Below are positions 21,309-30,412 of a stretch of 64,000 bases of DNA, piece by piece. The notes below the pieces were generated by a model, which worked only from the letters and a program-made list of their open reading frames with translations, did not search any database and was not told the origin of the DNA. The stretch lies in assembly GCA_030374805.1 (NCBI GenBank), contig JARGSG010000035.1:496001-560000 (forward strand), given 5' to 3'. The position numbers and the translations under genes are program-made. Origin of the DNA: Gracilaria gracilis (taxonomy: Eukaryota; Rhodophyta; Florideophyceae; Gracilariales; Gracilariaceae). The stretch's first letter is position 1, and each line of letters opens with the position of its first letter.

Positions 21309-22526
21309 ATGGTCGCCATGGCAGAAACAGGAGTGAAACGAATACAACATGCTGGGTTGATTTCTCGACTTCTCTCCGATATTTCCCCAGACCAGGCTAT
21401 TCGGGGGATTATGCTACATGGAATACAAAAGAAATCAGCTTCTAAGCGAACATTTCCACATCTCATAGCTAGGTCTCTTCTTTCTGTGGTACTACGCGCT
21501 GCATCTAAGTCAGAGGCCAGGTCTGCCAAGGATTCTATTTCAATACTGCTCTGTGCACCTGAGGAGCACGATGCATCTGCGCTCGGGTTCTCACCAGGAC
21601 AGTCTACCTCTGTTGTAGCAAACATTTTAATCGATATGTTGTCGTCAGCCGCCCAAGACGAGCCGCTCCTACTTTCAGGTCCTACTCTTTCATTCTACTC
21701 AGAAGCAGGTGCCGGTGCGGGCGATACTGATGAATTCCATAAAGCGACCCCCGAACATCGGGTCGCACAAGCCCACTCACATGAACCCCTCGCAGACATA
21801 CGTCAGCTCAATCTTGCAGTGGCCATTCACATTTTCGCAGACGCTTTTAGAAAAAAAGGGTGTCGAAAGAAGCTTCTTGAAGTCGCGAGAAGCAACATGC
21901 ACAGAATTTTGACTCCACTGTTGTCCATTCTACCCTCTTCGATTTCCCAACTGGATTCCTCATTACTGGAAGCACTGTTTTCTTTCTATGATGCTCTATT
22001 TACAGCTCTTGCCGAACACGAACGTTCCGATATTATTACTCGTCTCGTATCTTCTATCATGCAAACCATACAGACAAGTCCGGAAGACATCTTCATTTTC
22101 GCGAACGGAATGTCAAACAATGCACTGAAAGTCTCAATGTGCCGTTTGTGTTTGATCCAGCGTTTCCGAGTGGCAGATGACTATTCTAAACCCCTGACTG
22201 TACGGACTCTCGCTAGCAAATATCTTACATTGAAACCTGTCAAAGGTCGTGCGAACAAGGCCGTTCCCGTCCTTCTAACCGTGTTAATCAACTCATGGCT
22301 TCAAGCCTTGCCTGAAGAGAAATTGACGTTTGAATTCCTGGGGGAAGAAATCTCTAGAGATGTACGAGAGATTGTAACCAATATCTTTTTGCTGAGAAAG
22401 AAAATGGTCAAAAGGTATACAGAGACTCTCGACGTTGATATGATAGCGTTCAAAATGGCAGTCTTTAAACTTACTCACAGAATCCTTCACGCAGAACGCA
22501 AGAATGGCAAGCTCTTTGCCGACTAG
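21309..22526 (+). CDS. Unidentified helical protein, 405 residues
   Basis: I do not recognise this protein. It is an intact frame of mostly helical, leucine-rich segments (HLIARSLLSVVLRAASKS, LNLAVAIHIFADAFRKKG, ILTPLLSILPSSISQL, ALFSFYDALFTALAEHE, AVPVLLTVLINSWLQALP) with a basic C-terminal region (VTNIFLLRKKMVKRY). The pattern resembles an alpha-solenoid or HEAT-like scaffold; that is inference from periodicity only. A second ATG at 21,318 lies in a better start context (GCCATGG) and would remove three residues. There is no signal peptide and no clear membrane span. It is divergent from Pescadillo and convergent with ERO1, with about 310 bases between the stops. Confidence 0.75.
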   Translation: MVAMAETGVKRIQHAGLISRLLSDISPDQAIRGIMLHGIQKKSASKRTFPHLIARSLLSVVLRAASKSEARSAKDSISILLCAPEEHDASALGFSPGQSTSVVANILIDMLSSAAQDEPLLLSGPTLSFYSEAGAGAGDTDEFHKATPEHRVAQAHSHEPLADIRQLNLAVAIHIFADAFRKKGCRKKLLEVARSNMHRILTPLLSILPSSISQLDSSLLEALFSFYDALFTALAEHERSDIITRLVSSIMQTIQTSPEDIFIFANGMSNNALKVSMCRLCLIQRFRVADDYSKPLTVRTLASKYLTLKPVKGRANKAVPVLLTVLINSWLQALPEEKLTFEFLGEEISRDVREIVTNIFLLRKKMVKRYTETLDVDMIAFKMAVFKLTHRILHAERKNGKLFAD

Positions 22527-22836
22527 AAATCAATACAACTCAAAAGGTCAGGGGGCTTCTTACACCCCTTCGAAGAATGACAATCAGAAGAGCATTAAGG
22601 AAATGTTTGAGAGCAAATCCGAGATATTGGCATGTGGCAAGTGAAACCCATTGACTGTGTTTTCTAAACAGACATTCTAGTCTTCACCCAGGTTTGTATC
22701 TTTGTTTTGTGAGAGTTTGTCAGAGTTGCGGGTTTATGTCAGTCGTTTTATATCACAGTTACTACTCTATTGACAGCTTTAGTTTCTTGTACGGCAGGTA
22801 CAACGGTACAACGGTACATGTTGGCTTTTTTCGTCG
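22527..22836. other. Convergent 3' intergenic spacer
   Basis: This spacer lies between the stops of the unidentified gene and ERO1. It holds a small tandem of GTACAACG with a GGTACATG end at 22,798-22,820, related to the GTACCAACGGTA word seen in other spacers. I see no gene. Confidence 0.45.
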
Positions 22837-24345
22837 TTACGAACTTTTTTCTACGATATGATCTTTTCGTCTCCGCCGAATATCCTGAGATTGAGTGTGA
22901 GACATCTCAGGTGATGCATTCTTCTCCGATTTGAGCGACTCGGGTTGAACAGTAGATGATGAGCTTTCACTTGAATGTGTAGACCTTCTCCGATTGCCTT
23001 CGTTGTTGTCGGATAATCCCCCAGATTTGTTGTCGGACGATAACTTGTGAGAAAGAATGCCGATGAGTCCAATGATGCACAGTCCGAGTACCATGCCGAG
23101 TAGCTTATTTAATTGCGTATCTCGCTGTATCTGCCCCTCCATTTCTTCAATGGTCAAGACACTCGTGGACAGCTTGTAGAGCAAGTTAAGTAAGGCGATC
23201 ACTTCGTTCCTCTCCAGTTCTGGTGCCTCTTCTTCGAAAAGGATCCGTAGGGCGGTCCCAAGTCCCAGGAACTGGAGCTTTCCCCAAACCCGGCATTTCT
23301 CACATCCAACACAATCCATGATCATACTAATGTTCCGGAAGGCGCTGCGAAAGTATGGGAGCATATACTTATTCTGTTCCAGAAACATGTCAGACTCATC
23401 AAACACTTTGTGCTGACAGTGAGGTTGAAGTAGATGCAACTGGAACAAGTTCTTGAGTTGTTCTTTGGTGAAGTTATCGTTGTCTTCGTTTCCTGTGACA
23501 TACTTCAAAGTATTCGGAGATAGAGATCTAGATGCCTTCGCTAGGGCGCGCATTGCAACTGCATAAGCAACATTCAAGTTTCTGATTCGTTCTGGATAGG
23601 GACGCAATCTCTCTCTATAAATCGCAACGTTCCGACCCCAAGTGTTGCCGAACAAGTAACGTCTTGCTATATGCATACTTATAGATGCATGGAGCCCGGA
23701 TATAAGTCTGTAAAACATACGCTCTTCCTTGCACGTATCTGGATCACATATTCCGGAGCGGCATTTGTCGGAAAAGATGAAGCAGTTCTCATCATATATA
23801 GCCTGCCAAACTCGCTGAGAACTAGGCCCCGCGTAACCGGTGTATTGTTCGGGATTACGCCTTAAATCGACGTAAACGCTTTTGCTCTCATCGTCTCGCT
23901 TCACCCATGAATCATCGTCGGCTGTGTACCACATAGGCTGTTGAACGAAGGCTGCAAGACCTGTCAAACTGCGGTCAACGCTGTTGAGCTCGCTGTCGCT
24001 CTCACTATCTGTGCACGGTGCATCGGCATCATCTCGCCAGGCCTTTGGGACCTCATCTTCTGAACAGTTCTGGACACTACATTCTCGAATCACACACATG
24101 GAATCTTCATCGCGCCAGAAAGGACATGGATTATCCAAGGCTACGCGGAAGACAGAGAAGTAGGTGGAATTGGAGACGAGTTTGCCAAGAAGAGTGTTGA
24201 TGTGTCTGGTTGATTGACGGTCTATTTGGCGGGCGTCAGCACAGGTTTCCGGGAGTTTTGGAGGAAAGTGGGATGCACCCAAAGCCAGAGATATGAGGAT
24301 CAATCCAAGGACAGTGAATGATAGTTGACTGTATTTGAGTATCAT
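22837..24345 (-). CDS. ERO1: ERO1, ER thiol oxidase
   Basis: ERO1 is an FAD enzyme of the ER lumen that reoxidises protein disulfide isomerase and passes electrons to oxygen, driving disulfide formation. From ATG 24345 the 502-residue protein starts with a signal peptide or anchor (LSFTVLGLILISLALGAS). It has early cysteines and NPCPFW...CVIRECSVQNC, which would contain the shuttle cysteines, then TGYAGPSSQRVWQAIYDENC, the FAD-site region (SGLHASISMHIARRYL) and the active-site CxxCxxC-type motif in MDCVGCEKCRVWGKLQ. A second hydrophobic segment (LGMVLGLCIIGLIGIL) near residues 420-440 would anchor the protein, as in some fungal and plant forms, followed by a Ser/Arg-rich cytosolic or luminal tail. 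It is intact and single-exon. Confidence 0.95.
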   Translation of the reverse strand: MILKYSQLSFTVLGLILISLALGASHFPPKLPETCADARQIDRQSTRHINTLLGKLVSNSTYFSVFRVALDNPCPFWRDEDSMCVIRECSVQNCSEDEVPKAWRDDADAPCTDSESDSELNSVDRSLTGLAAFVQQPMWYTADDDSWVKRDDESKSVYVDLRRNPEQYTGYAGPSSQRVWQAIYDENCFIFSDKCRSGICDPDTCKEERMFYRLISGLHASISMHIARRYLFGNTWGRNVAIYRERLRPYPERIRNLNVAYAVAMRALAKASRSLSPNTLKYVTGNEDNDNFTKEQLKNLFQLHLLQPHCQHKVFDESDMFLEQNKYMLPYFRSAFRNISMIMDCVGCEKCRVWGKLQFLGLGTALRILFEEEAPELERNEVIALLNLLYKLSTSVLTIEEMEGQIQRDTQLNKLLGMVLGLCIIGLIGILSHKLSSDNKSGGLSDNNEGNRRRSTHSSESSSSTVQPESLKSEKNASPEMSHTQSQDIRRRRKDHIVEKSS

Positions 24346-25086
24346 GTCTCTCCAGAGCAGTTTGTGTCAGACAGAGAATGCACTGGGCGGATGTCGTGTT
24401 CAGGCAAAGTAGCTTGGCTTGGAATCACGTTGCCGTCGTCTAGAAGCCTGAAAACACGAGAGCTTTCTTTTCGGAGATAAATGGAGGCATCAAATGGACA
24501 TAGACTAAAGGTGAGAGCTCTGATGTTGGTGCTCAAAGCTCGTCACTCTCAATGTACGCCTTTGACGGCCAGCTGCTATCTAAAGATTATCTATCTGCTG
24601 CCATTGCTGGGGGGCAGGGAATGAACCCTCAAACGTCATGCCCACCAGCGTTTCCATTGGCTTGGTGGTCAACCAGGGTCAATCAACATAATTTTACCCT
24701 GTACGCCTAATGTCGTTTCTATGAAACGATGAAACTGATCAGCTGCCAGGCGGCAGGCGCAGGAACTCATTCAGTTGGGAGTCGCATTGTTGGACTACCA
24801 CGACTTACACGTGGAAGGCTCGAGTACAAACCCAAACCTGCTGATGAATCATGAGTCATGATGATGCCACCTACACAAGGCGTGAAAGAGATGCATCTCA
24901 CTTCGCAGCACTTTTCGACCGCTTCCTTGCGACGGCCACCATGCGGGCCGCTTAGCGGCAATCTTGGCTTCTTCCCCCACCCCCCCATTCAACCCAACCG
25001 CAAAGCGCACGAAAGAATTCTCAAGGGTCACCCTTTTTGCCTGTTTTGTAGCTCCGTACCGGGAAACGCGACCTCCACATGACTAA
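24346..25086. other. Divergent promoter region, ERO1/VPS41
   Basis: This is the 5' intergenic region of two divergent genes. It includes short runs of C/A around 24,975. I see no gene and no strong TATA box. Confidence 0.45.
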
Positions 25087-27885
25087 ATGCTCCCCGACTA
25101 CACAATGCAAGAGCCTTCATTTTCAGTTGCTGCTTTTGCCTCGGAAGGCAGTACTCTACCTTCGTCTTCGTCTTCTAACTTGTGCGTAACTTGCGCCGCA
25201 ACGTCCGCGAAGCTCGTTGTCCTCGGTCTTTCCGACGGCTCCCTGTCACTCTATGACGTTTTCGGCAACCGGCTAGACCACCACCAATCCCTGCACGTCG
25301 GTCCCATCGTCGCAGTCGCTCTTGGTGGCGGTCCTGGTGCGGACGAGGTCGTAGCCTCCGCAGGCGGTGCACGAGCCGATATTCGTGCTGCAAGATTGTT
25401 CACGGGCGGAAATGCAGCTTCTCAGAATTCGTCCGCAGACAAGTCAATGCTCAGCGATGCTGCCGTTTCCTTTACCAAACATATTGATAAGGATGTTGTC
25501 GCACTTGCAGTTGACCCTAACTTCGGCAAGCCACGTCACGGCGACCGTGTTGCTTACGCTGATGCTTCCGGCCGAGTGGCCTTATACACAGCAGGCTGGT
25601 TTGGTGGTACAGACATAATTATTGAGGAACGTCTTTCAGAGCCCGCCTCCTCGCTTTCATGGGTACAGCATTTGCTAGCGTATGCCGTATCTGAGAGTGT
25701 TTACGTCCACGACACTCGCGCGGGCATTCCTGTTTGTCGCGTAGAGTCGCCAGGGTCTAGCGCTCCACCGTCACCTATGCCCAGTCTCCTACAAACGCTC
25801 ATGGATCAAGACCTTCCTGACGAAAATTGTGACAGCAATGAGTTAACACTGCCGGCAAAGCGTACTGATTCCGGCGACAAGAAGTCTTCGTCTTCTCAAA
25901 TAACAGCTGCTAAGACATGGTCTCTGAAAACCAAGATATTTATGGAACAAAACTTTGCCGAACCACTATCGAAGCACGGTGAATCAACAGTGATGCTGTA
26001 CGTTACATGGCCAGCGGGTGCTCGTGTCGTGCGTATTCGTCCACACAAAGACATTGTGCAACCAGAAGACCGTTCTCAACGAATTCCAGTCCGGGAAATA
26101 AACCTTGTGTTTAGGCTAAATCGCGAAACTCTTCCTATAACAGAACTCTCGGAGGAAGAATTGGATGTGATGAGGCACTCTGTAAATAATATGGCAGTCG
26201 ATTCTCCTTTGCTTGGCCTCGCTCCATTTGGTGAGAATGAGAATGTCGCACTTGTAGGCATGCCATCAAAGGGGTTGGCATTACATCTTATTTCAGAGGC
26301 TGGCAAAAGCGAGAAAAGCATGCGCCTGCCCCACAAAGACCTATGTGATGCCGACATGCACACCATTCCCGGCGGTGATCCACTGGTTCTTATCTTTGGT
26401 CATCTTTGTGGCTCCAAGCAGCGGGTAGGGAAAGAGGTCGAAGACAAGACCGTAGCCAAGCAGGAAGTGGTATACGTGAGATCTCTTACTACCGCTGAGA
26501 AGGTGAAGTGGCTTCTCGGGCAAAGTAGATTTTCTGATGCCCTTGAGATCGCACAAAGTGCTCCAGGTGGTAGTTTGAGAAGGGCGGAAGTCTCTTTGGA
26601 AGACGTAGGTGAACAATTCTTGGATTCCCTTCGCGAGAATGGAGAGTATCGTAGACTTGCGTCTGTCTTAGGCGAAACTATAACAACAACAACCCCATAC
26701 TTTGGAATGCGAGGGAGGGAAAAAGTAATGGCCAAACGCAAGAAACGTTGGGAAAGCTGGATTGCAATCTTCCGAAAGGCTCATAAATTGGAAGTCATTG
26801 CTCCTATGATTCCAACCTATGAACCTAATCTTGATGAAGCAACCTACAATGCCATCTTGGCAGAGCTTTGCAACGCTGATCCAGAAGTAATGTTACATGT
26901 ACTTAAAACCTGGCCGGCCAATGTATATGGCGTCTCAGCGGTTACGATCGCAATTGAAGAAAGACTCGCGAAAGAAGAAAAGCAAAAATGGCTCACAAAG
27001 GAAGAGGAAGGGCGAGAAGCGTTACGAGAGGGATTACTAATGATGTACGGCCTGTCTGGAAGACATGATGAAAACTTGAACCTGCTTCTTAGAGACGGTT
27101 CTCCAAAGGTATATGATTATATACGATCGCATAATCTATACGAAGCCGTCAGATCTCCGGAAACCATCCAAGGACTGTACAAAATCGATTCTAGTGCTGC
27201 TACCGACATCCTTTCACATGCTCCAGAGACCATTTTACCGCCAGAAGCTGTGGTACCAATATTAATGAAGCTGGATAATTCCGAGTGGACTTTCATGTAC
27301 CTCCACGCTGTGTTTCGGTTAGATCCTGAGCAGGCTTCTAAGTACCACAACCATCTTCTGAAGCTTTATGTACAACACGGTAGCCCAGGTCTTTTGTTCA
27401 ATTTCTTGCGCACGAGTCGGCATTATTCCCTAGATCGCGCTCTTGAAGAAATGGGGGGTCCAAAGGGCTTGAAGCCAGGTCATTTAGCACAGGAACGTGT
27501 ATTCGTTCTGTCCAACATGGGAGATCTGAACGCAAGCATGGATATTTTGCTCGACGAACTAGGAGATACTTTCGCAGCAATAGAGTTTGCTTCTGATCTT
27601 GGAGATGCCATTCTGTGGGAGCGACTTATCGAACATGCCAAGACACATGCGGATACCCTTGCAGCGTTGCTAGACAGCCCTGCGGGTGGAAAAGTTGATC
27701 CCGTTCGCCTTGTGCCGCTTCTTAACTCGGAGATGAGAATCCCACACCTTCGAGATCGTCTCCATCGCATCCTTGTCGACGCTGCGCTCGAGAGAGCACT
27801 GCGTGAAGATGCCGCCGCAGCGTTGCATTATGATGCCAGCGAGTTGCTTAGCAAGTTAGACAGTTGCGTATCGGTGCTCCCTTGA
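25087..27885 (+). CDS. VPS41: VPS41, HOPS tethering subunit, without a RING
   Basis: VPS41 is the Rab7-binding subunit of the HOPS complex, which tethers late endosomes, AP-3 vesicles and vacuoles. The 932-residue protein begins with a beta-propeller-like half (LVVLGLSDGSLSLYDVFGN, LSWVQHLLAYAVSESVYVHD, LLGLAPFGENENVALVGMPS). It continues with the VPS41 helical solenoid, including the clathrin-heavy-chain repeat: KVKWLLGQSRFSDALEIA, KKRWESWIAIFRK, KVYDYIRSHNLYEAVR, YLHAVFRLDPEQASKYHN, LLFNFLRTSRHYSLDRAL, EERVFVLSNMGDLNASMDIL-like and MRIPHLRDRLHRILVD segments. Animal and plant proteins normally end in a RING-H2 domain with paired Cys/His. Here the frame stops first, and no RING is visible downstream. 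It is otherwise intact and convergent with COX11 at a 79-base distance. Confidence 0.88.
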   Translation: MLPDYTMQEPSFSVAAFASEGSTLPSSSSSNLCVTCAATSAKLVVLGLSDGSLSLYDVFGNRLDHHQSLHVGPIVAVALGGGPGADEVVASAGGARADIRAARLFTGGNAASQNSSADKSMLSDAAVSFTKHIDKDVVALAVDPNFGKPRHGDRVAYADASGRVALYTAGWFGGTDIIIEERLSEPASSLSWVQHLLAYAVSESVYVHDTRAGIPVCRVESPGSSAPPSPMPSLLQTLMDQDLPDENCDSNELTLPAKRTDSGDKKSSSSQITAAKTWSLKTKIFMEQNFAEPLSKHGESTVMLYVTWPAGARVVRIRPHKDIVQPEDRSQRIPVREINLVFRLNRETLPITELSEEELDVMRHSVNNMAVDSPLLGLAPFGENENVALVGMPSKGLALHLISEAGKSEKSMRLPHKDLCDADMHTIPGGDPLVLIFGHLCGSKQRVGKEVEDKTVAKQEVVYVRSLTTAEKVKWLLGQSRFSDALEIAQSAPGGSLRRAEVSLEDVGEQFLDSLRENGEYRRLASVLGETITTTTPYFGMRGREKVMAKRKKRWESWIAIFRKAHKLEVIAPMIPTYEPNLDEATYNAILAELCNADPEVMLHVLKTWPANVYGVSAVTIAIEERLAKEEKQKWLTKEEEGREALREGLLMMYGLSGRHDENLNLLLRDGSPKVYDYIRSHNLYEAVRSPETIQGLYKIDSSAATDILSHAPETILPPEAVVPILMKLDNSEWTFMYLHAVFRLDPEQASKYHNHLLKLYVQHGSPGLLFNFLRTSRHYSLDRALEEMGGPKGLKPGHLAQERVFVLSNMGDLNASMDILLDELGDTFAAIEFASDLGDAILWERLIEHAKTHADTLAALLDSPAGGKVDPVRLVPLLNSEMRIPHLRDRLHRILVDAALERALREDAAAALHYDASELLSKLDSCVSVLP

Positions 27886-27964
27886 TAGGATTTCCGCCAG
27901 TTTTCGGATAGTCATCTAACTATACTAAATGCAAGAACGTGCTTATACATGTTTGTCTCGGTCG

Positions 27965-28792
27965 TTATTGTCCCATTGCTGCTGCTTGAGCACGTTGCAA
28001 CTGTTCCGGAGTAACATCTTCAGCCTTGAAGAATGTATACGAAAGCATTATATCCTTGACATCAGCCATGTTTTCATCGCCAGCGAATTCAGGATCAATG
28101 TAGAAGAACACTGGCATGTCAAGAGCTTCGCCGGGTTTCAAACGCTGCTCATCGAAGCAAAAGCATTGCACTTTGTTGAAGTATATTGCAGCTTTCGCAG
28201 GAGTCACATTGTACGTAGCGATACCTGTGATCGGCTCTGAGGAAAGATTCTTTGCCGCATAAAATGCGAGGGCTGTTTCGCCCGGAAGGACAACCACCTC
28301 CGATTGAAGAGGAGTAAAGCGCCAAGGAACGTGGGCAGAGACATCAGCATTGAAGCGAATCTTAATTGGTCGATCTTCAACAACCTTTGCCTCATCTATT
28401 GCTGTTATGAACCCGTCACCGTCTTCTCCGTCCTTAGTTCGAACTGTCCCTCCAAATCCAGTGACCTGACAAAAGACACGGTAAAGGGGAACAGAAGCAT
28501 ATGAAAGCCCAACAGTGGCGAGGGCCAGAGCTGCCCCCCAGGCCGCAAAATTACGATTTCGCTCTCGTATCGCCGCCTCCCTCTCTGGGCTTCGACGAGC
28601 CCCTCGAAAATCATTGCGTGTTCTCGTTCTAGTGGAATGTAGACGAGACTGCCAGACTGAAAATACTTTCGTCTTCCCAATTGGTTGCGAGACCAACAAT
28701 CCCCCTAAAGCTCCATGATTGAAGGTGCAACGGCTTCGTGGCACATGATTTCCTATTTGCTGAATTACGCTCCTTATCGGCACCTGATACAT
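27965..28792 (-). CDS. COX11: COX11, cytochrome c oxidase copper chaperone
   Basis: COX11 is an inner-mitochondrial-membrane copper chaperone that inserts CuB into Cox1. From ATG 28792 the 275-residue protein has a basic N-terminus suited to mitochondrial import, one membrane span (WGAALALATVGLSYASVPLY, about residues 85-104), the conserved YRVFCQVTGFGG, and an Ig-like copper domain with KIRFNADVSAHVPWRFTP, GETALAFYAAKN, ITGIATYNVTPAKAAIYFNK, the copper motif CFCF in VQCFCFDEQRL, and PVFFYIDPEF plus DIMLSYTFF at the end. All key residues are present. It is intact, single-exon and convergent with VPS41. Confidence 0.95.
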   Translation of the reverse strand: MYQVPIRSVIQQIGNHVPRSRCTFNHGALGGLLVSQPIGKTKVFSVWQSRLHSTRTRTRNDFRGARRSPEREAAIRERNRNFAAWGAALALATVGLSYASVPLYRVFCQVTGFGGTVRTKDGEDGDGFITAIDEAKVVEDRPIKIRFNADVSAHVPWRFTPLQSEVVVLPGETALAFYAAKNLSSEPITGIATYNVTPAKAAIYFNKVQCFCFDEQRLKPGEALDMPVFFYIDPEFAGDENMADVKDIMLSYTFFKAEDVTPEQLQRAQAAAMGQ

Positions 28793-30412
28793 GACTCCTC
28801 AGCAGAACTTCGGAAACGGGTGCTGCCAGCAAGTCCCAGAAAGCACTTGGGGAACAAGAGGATCTGGTTCACGATGCCTGGCGAAGATGTGATAAATGGT
28901 TAAGATACAGGGTACCAACGGTAACGTTCCCTGGTAGCGGTCTATTCGCTAGGCCTGCAGCTAAATTTTTTTTGTAAATAAACACACCGGCAATTTACAA
29001 TGCGTTTCACCTACACTATGTACCTTCGAAGGTAATACATAAAATGACGTCAAGAAAGTACGGTACCAACGGTAGAACGTTACATGAATCTTCGGCACAC
29101 CCATGCGTACGAGCAATTATCGTATGCGTTTTCACATAAAGCTAGAAAGAGAGAGGGAGACGGAGACCAACAGTAGAGTCTAAATGGCAAGTCGAAACTC
29201 TTACCGGAGTTTCAATACTTCGTTCTCAGCGACGGTAGACAGAAGAAGCGTTGCTCACAGCCGCGGAGGTTATTGTCAGAGTTCATAATGGTGATCAAGC
29301 AGCTCGAAAGGCTGGACGGAGTGAGTGAACAACTCTCAGTAGGACACGCGGACGTATTGGTGAGGATGATGCGCAAGCTGTTTCGTTCCTAAAGTCATGC
29401 ACATTGGCAGAAGGCGAATCGCTCGCTGCAATCTTGATACGGATGGGCCAGGCAGCAGTTCTTTGTCGACTGAGCCCTCGTTGAATATTAAAATAGGCTC
29501 GACCAAGGAGCCGGAGCCAGATCGAAGCACAATGCGAGTGCCCTATCTATATCTATCTACATTTGTTAGGATCTCTAATAATATAACAGATCGACGGTCA
29601 CCTTCATGCAACTTGCGACGGAATACATATTCCATAGAGCTTGCTCTGCGGCTGATCGAGAATATCCGGAATTGCGGATATCAAAACCCGCAACCTGTTG
29701 AGCTTCAGGTAGTGGTCCCAGAACCCACCTCAGCAGATAGCGCAACAAGTACTGAGCCACAGGGCTGAAAAATGCAACTAAGTCAGGCACTCCCAGCTAC
29801 GGAAGGTGTGCGGGATGCTTCCCTTATCCAAAAAACGCCAACGTCAAGCGCAAGTCAAGGAGTCTCCTTCTGTTGTTTGAGTACGCTAAATACCAATCAC
29901 AAGCACTGTACCACTTTAGGACGTGGCGTGAGCAACTTCATGATACTCAAAGAGTCGATAACGCCGTGTATCACGTCAGTTAGCGCGAGCTTCCAGGCTA
30001 AGGACAGCTTCCTAACAGATGGGTTTACCCAGTGGGTACCGGTTGCTTGGCCCTCGGAGACACTCGCTCGCTGTCCACGACACCGTGAGCCACCAGATCA
30101 CATATAGCATTCCAATGCTAAGAAATGAATAGAGACTCTTGCAGTGAAGAGATGAACCTACTTCGACGATTTGAGTCTATCGGATCAACAAATGAGCTGT
30201 ATGACAGAAAAATGTTCCATCTTCACGTGTTTCGGGTGGGTTGAACCACAATAACATAAAAAGACACAGCTTCTTCCTCACACTTTGAAATCGAGCTGCC
30301 CGCGCTTCATAGATTGTGCAAATCCAACAAAGCGACCTGGTTGCTCCAAATGAAACCAAGGAATGACGTAACAAATGGTTATCTTTCAAGACAGAGTAGC
30401 TGATATCCGTCG
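28793..30412. other. 1.6-kb intergenic region between COX11 and OGT
   Basis: I see no firm gene. The palindrome-like word GTACCAACGGTA occurs twice (28,912-28,923 and 29,063-29,074), and TGTACCTTCGAAGGTA lies at 29,019-29,034. A coding-like patch on the plus strand around 29,260-29,470 (for example VSFLKSCTLAEGESLAAILI) is too broken to call. Confidence 0.4.
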
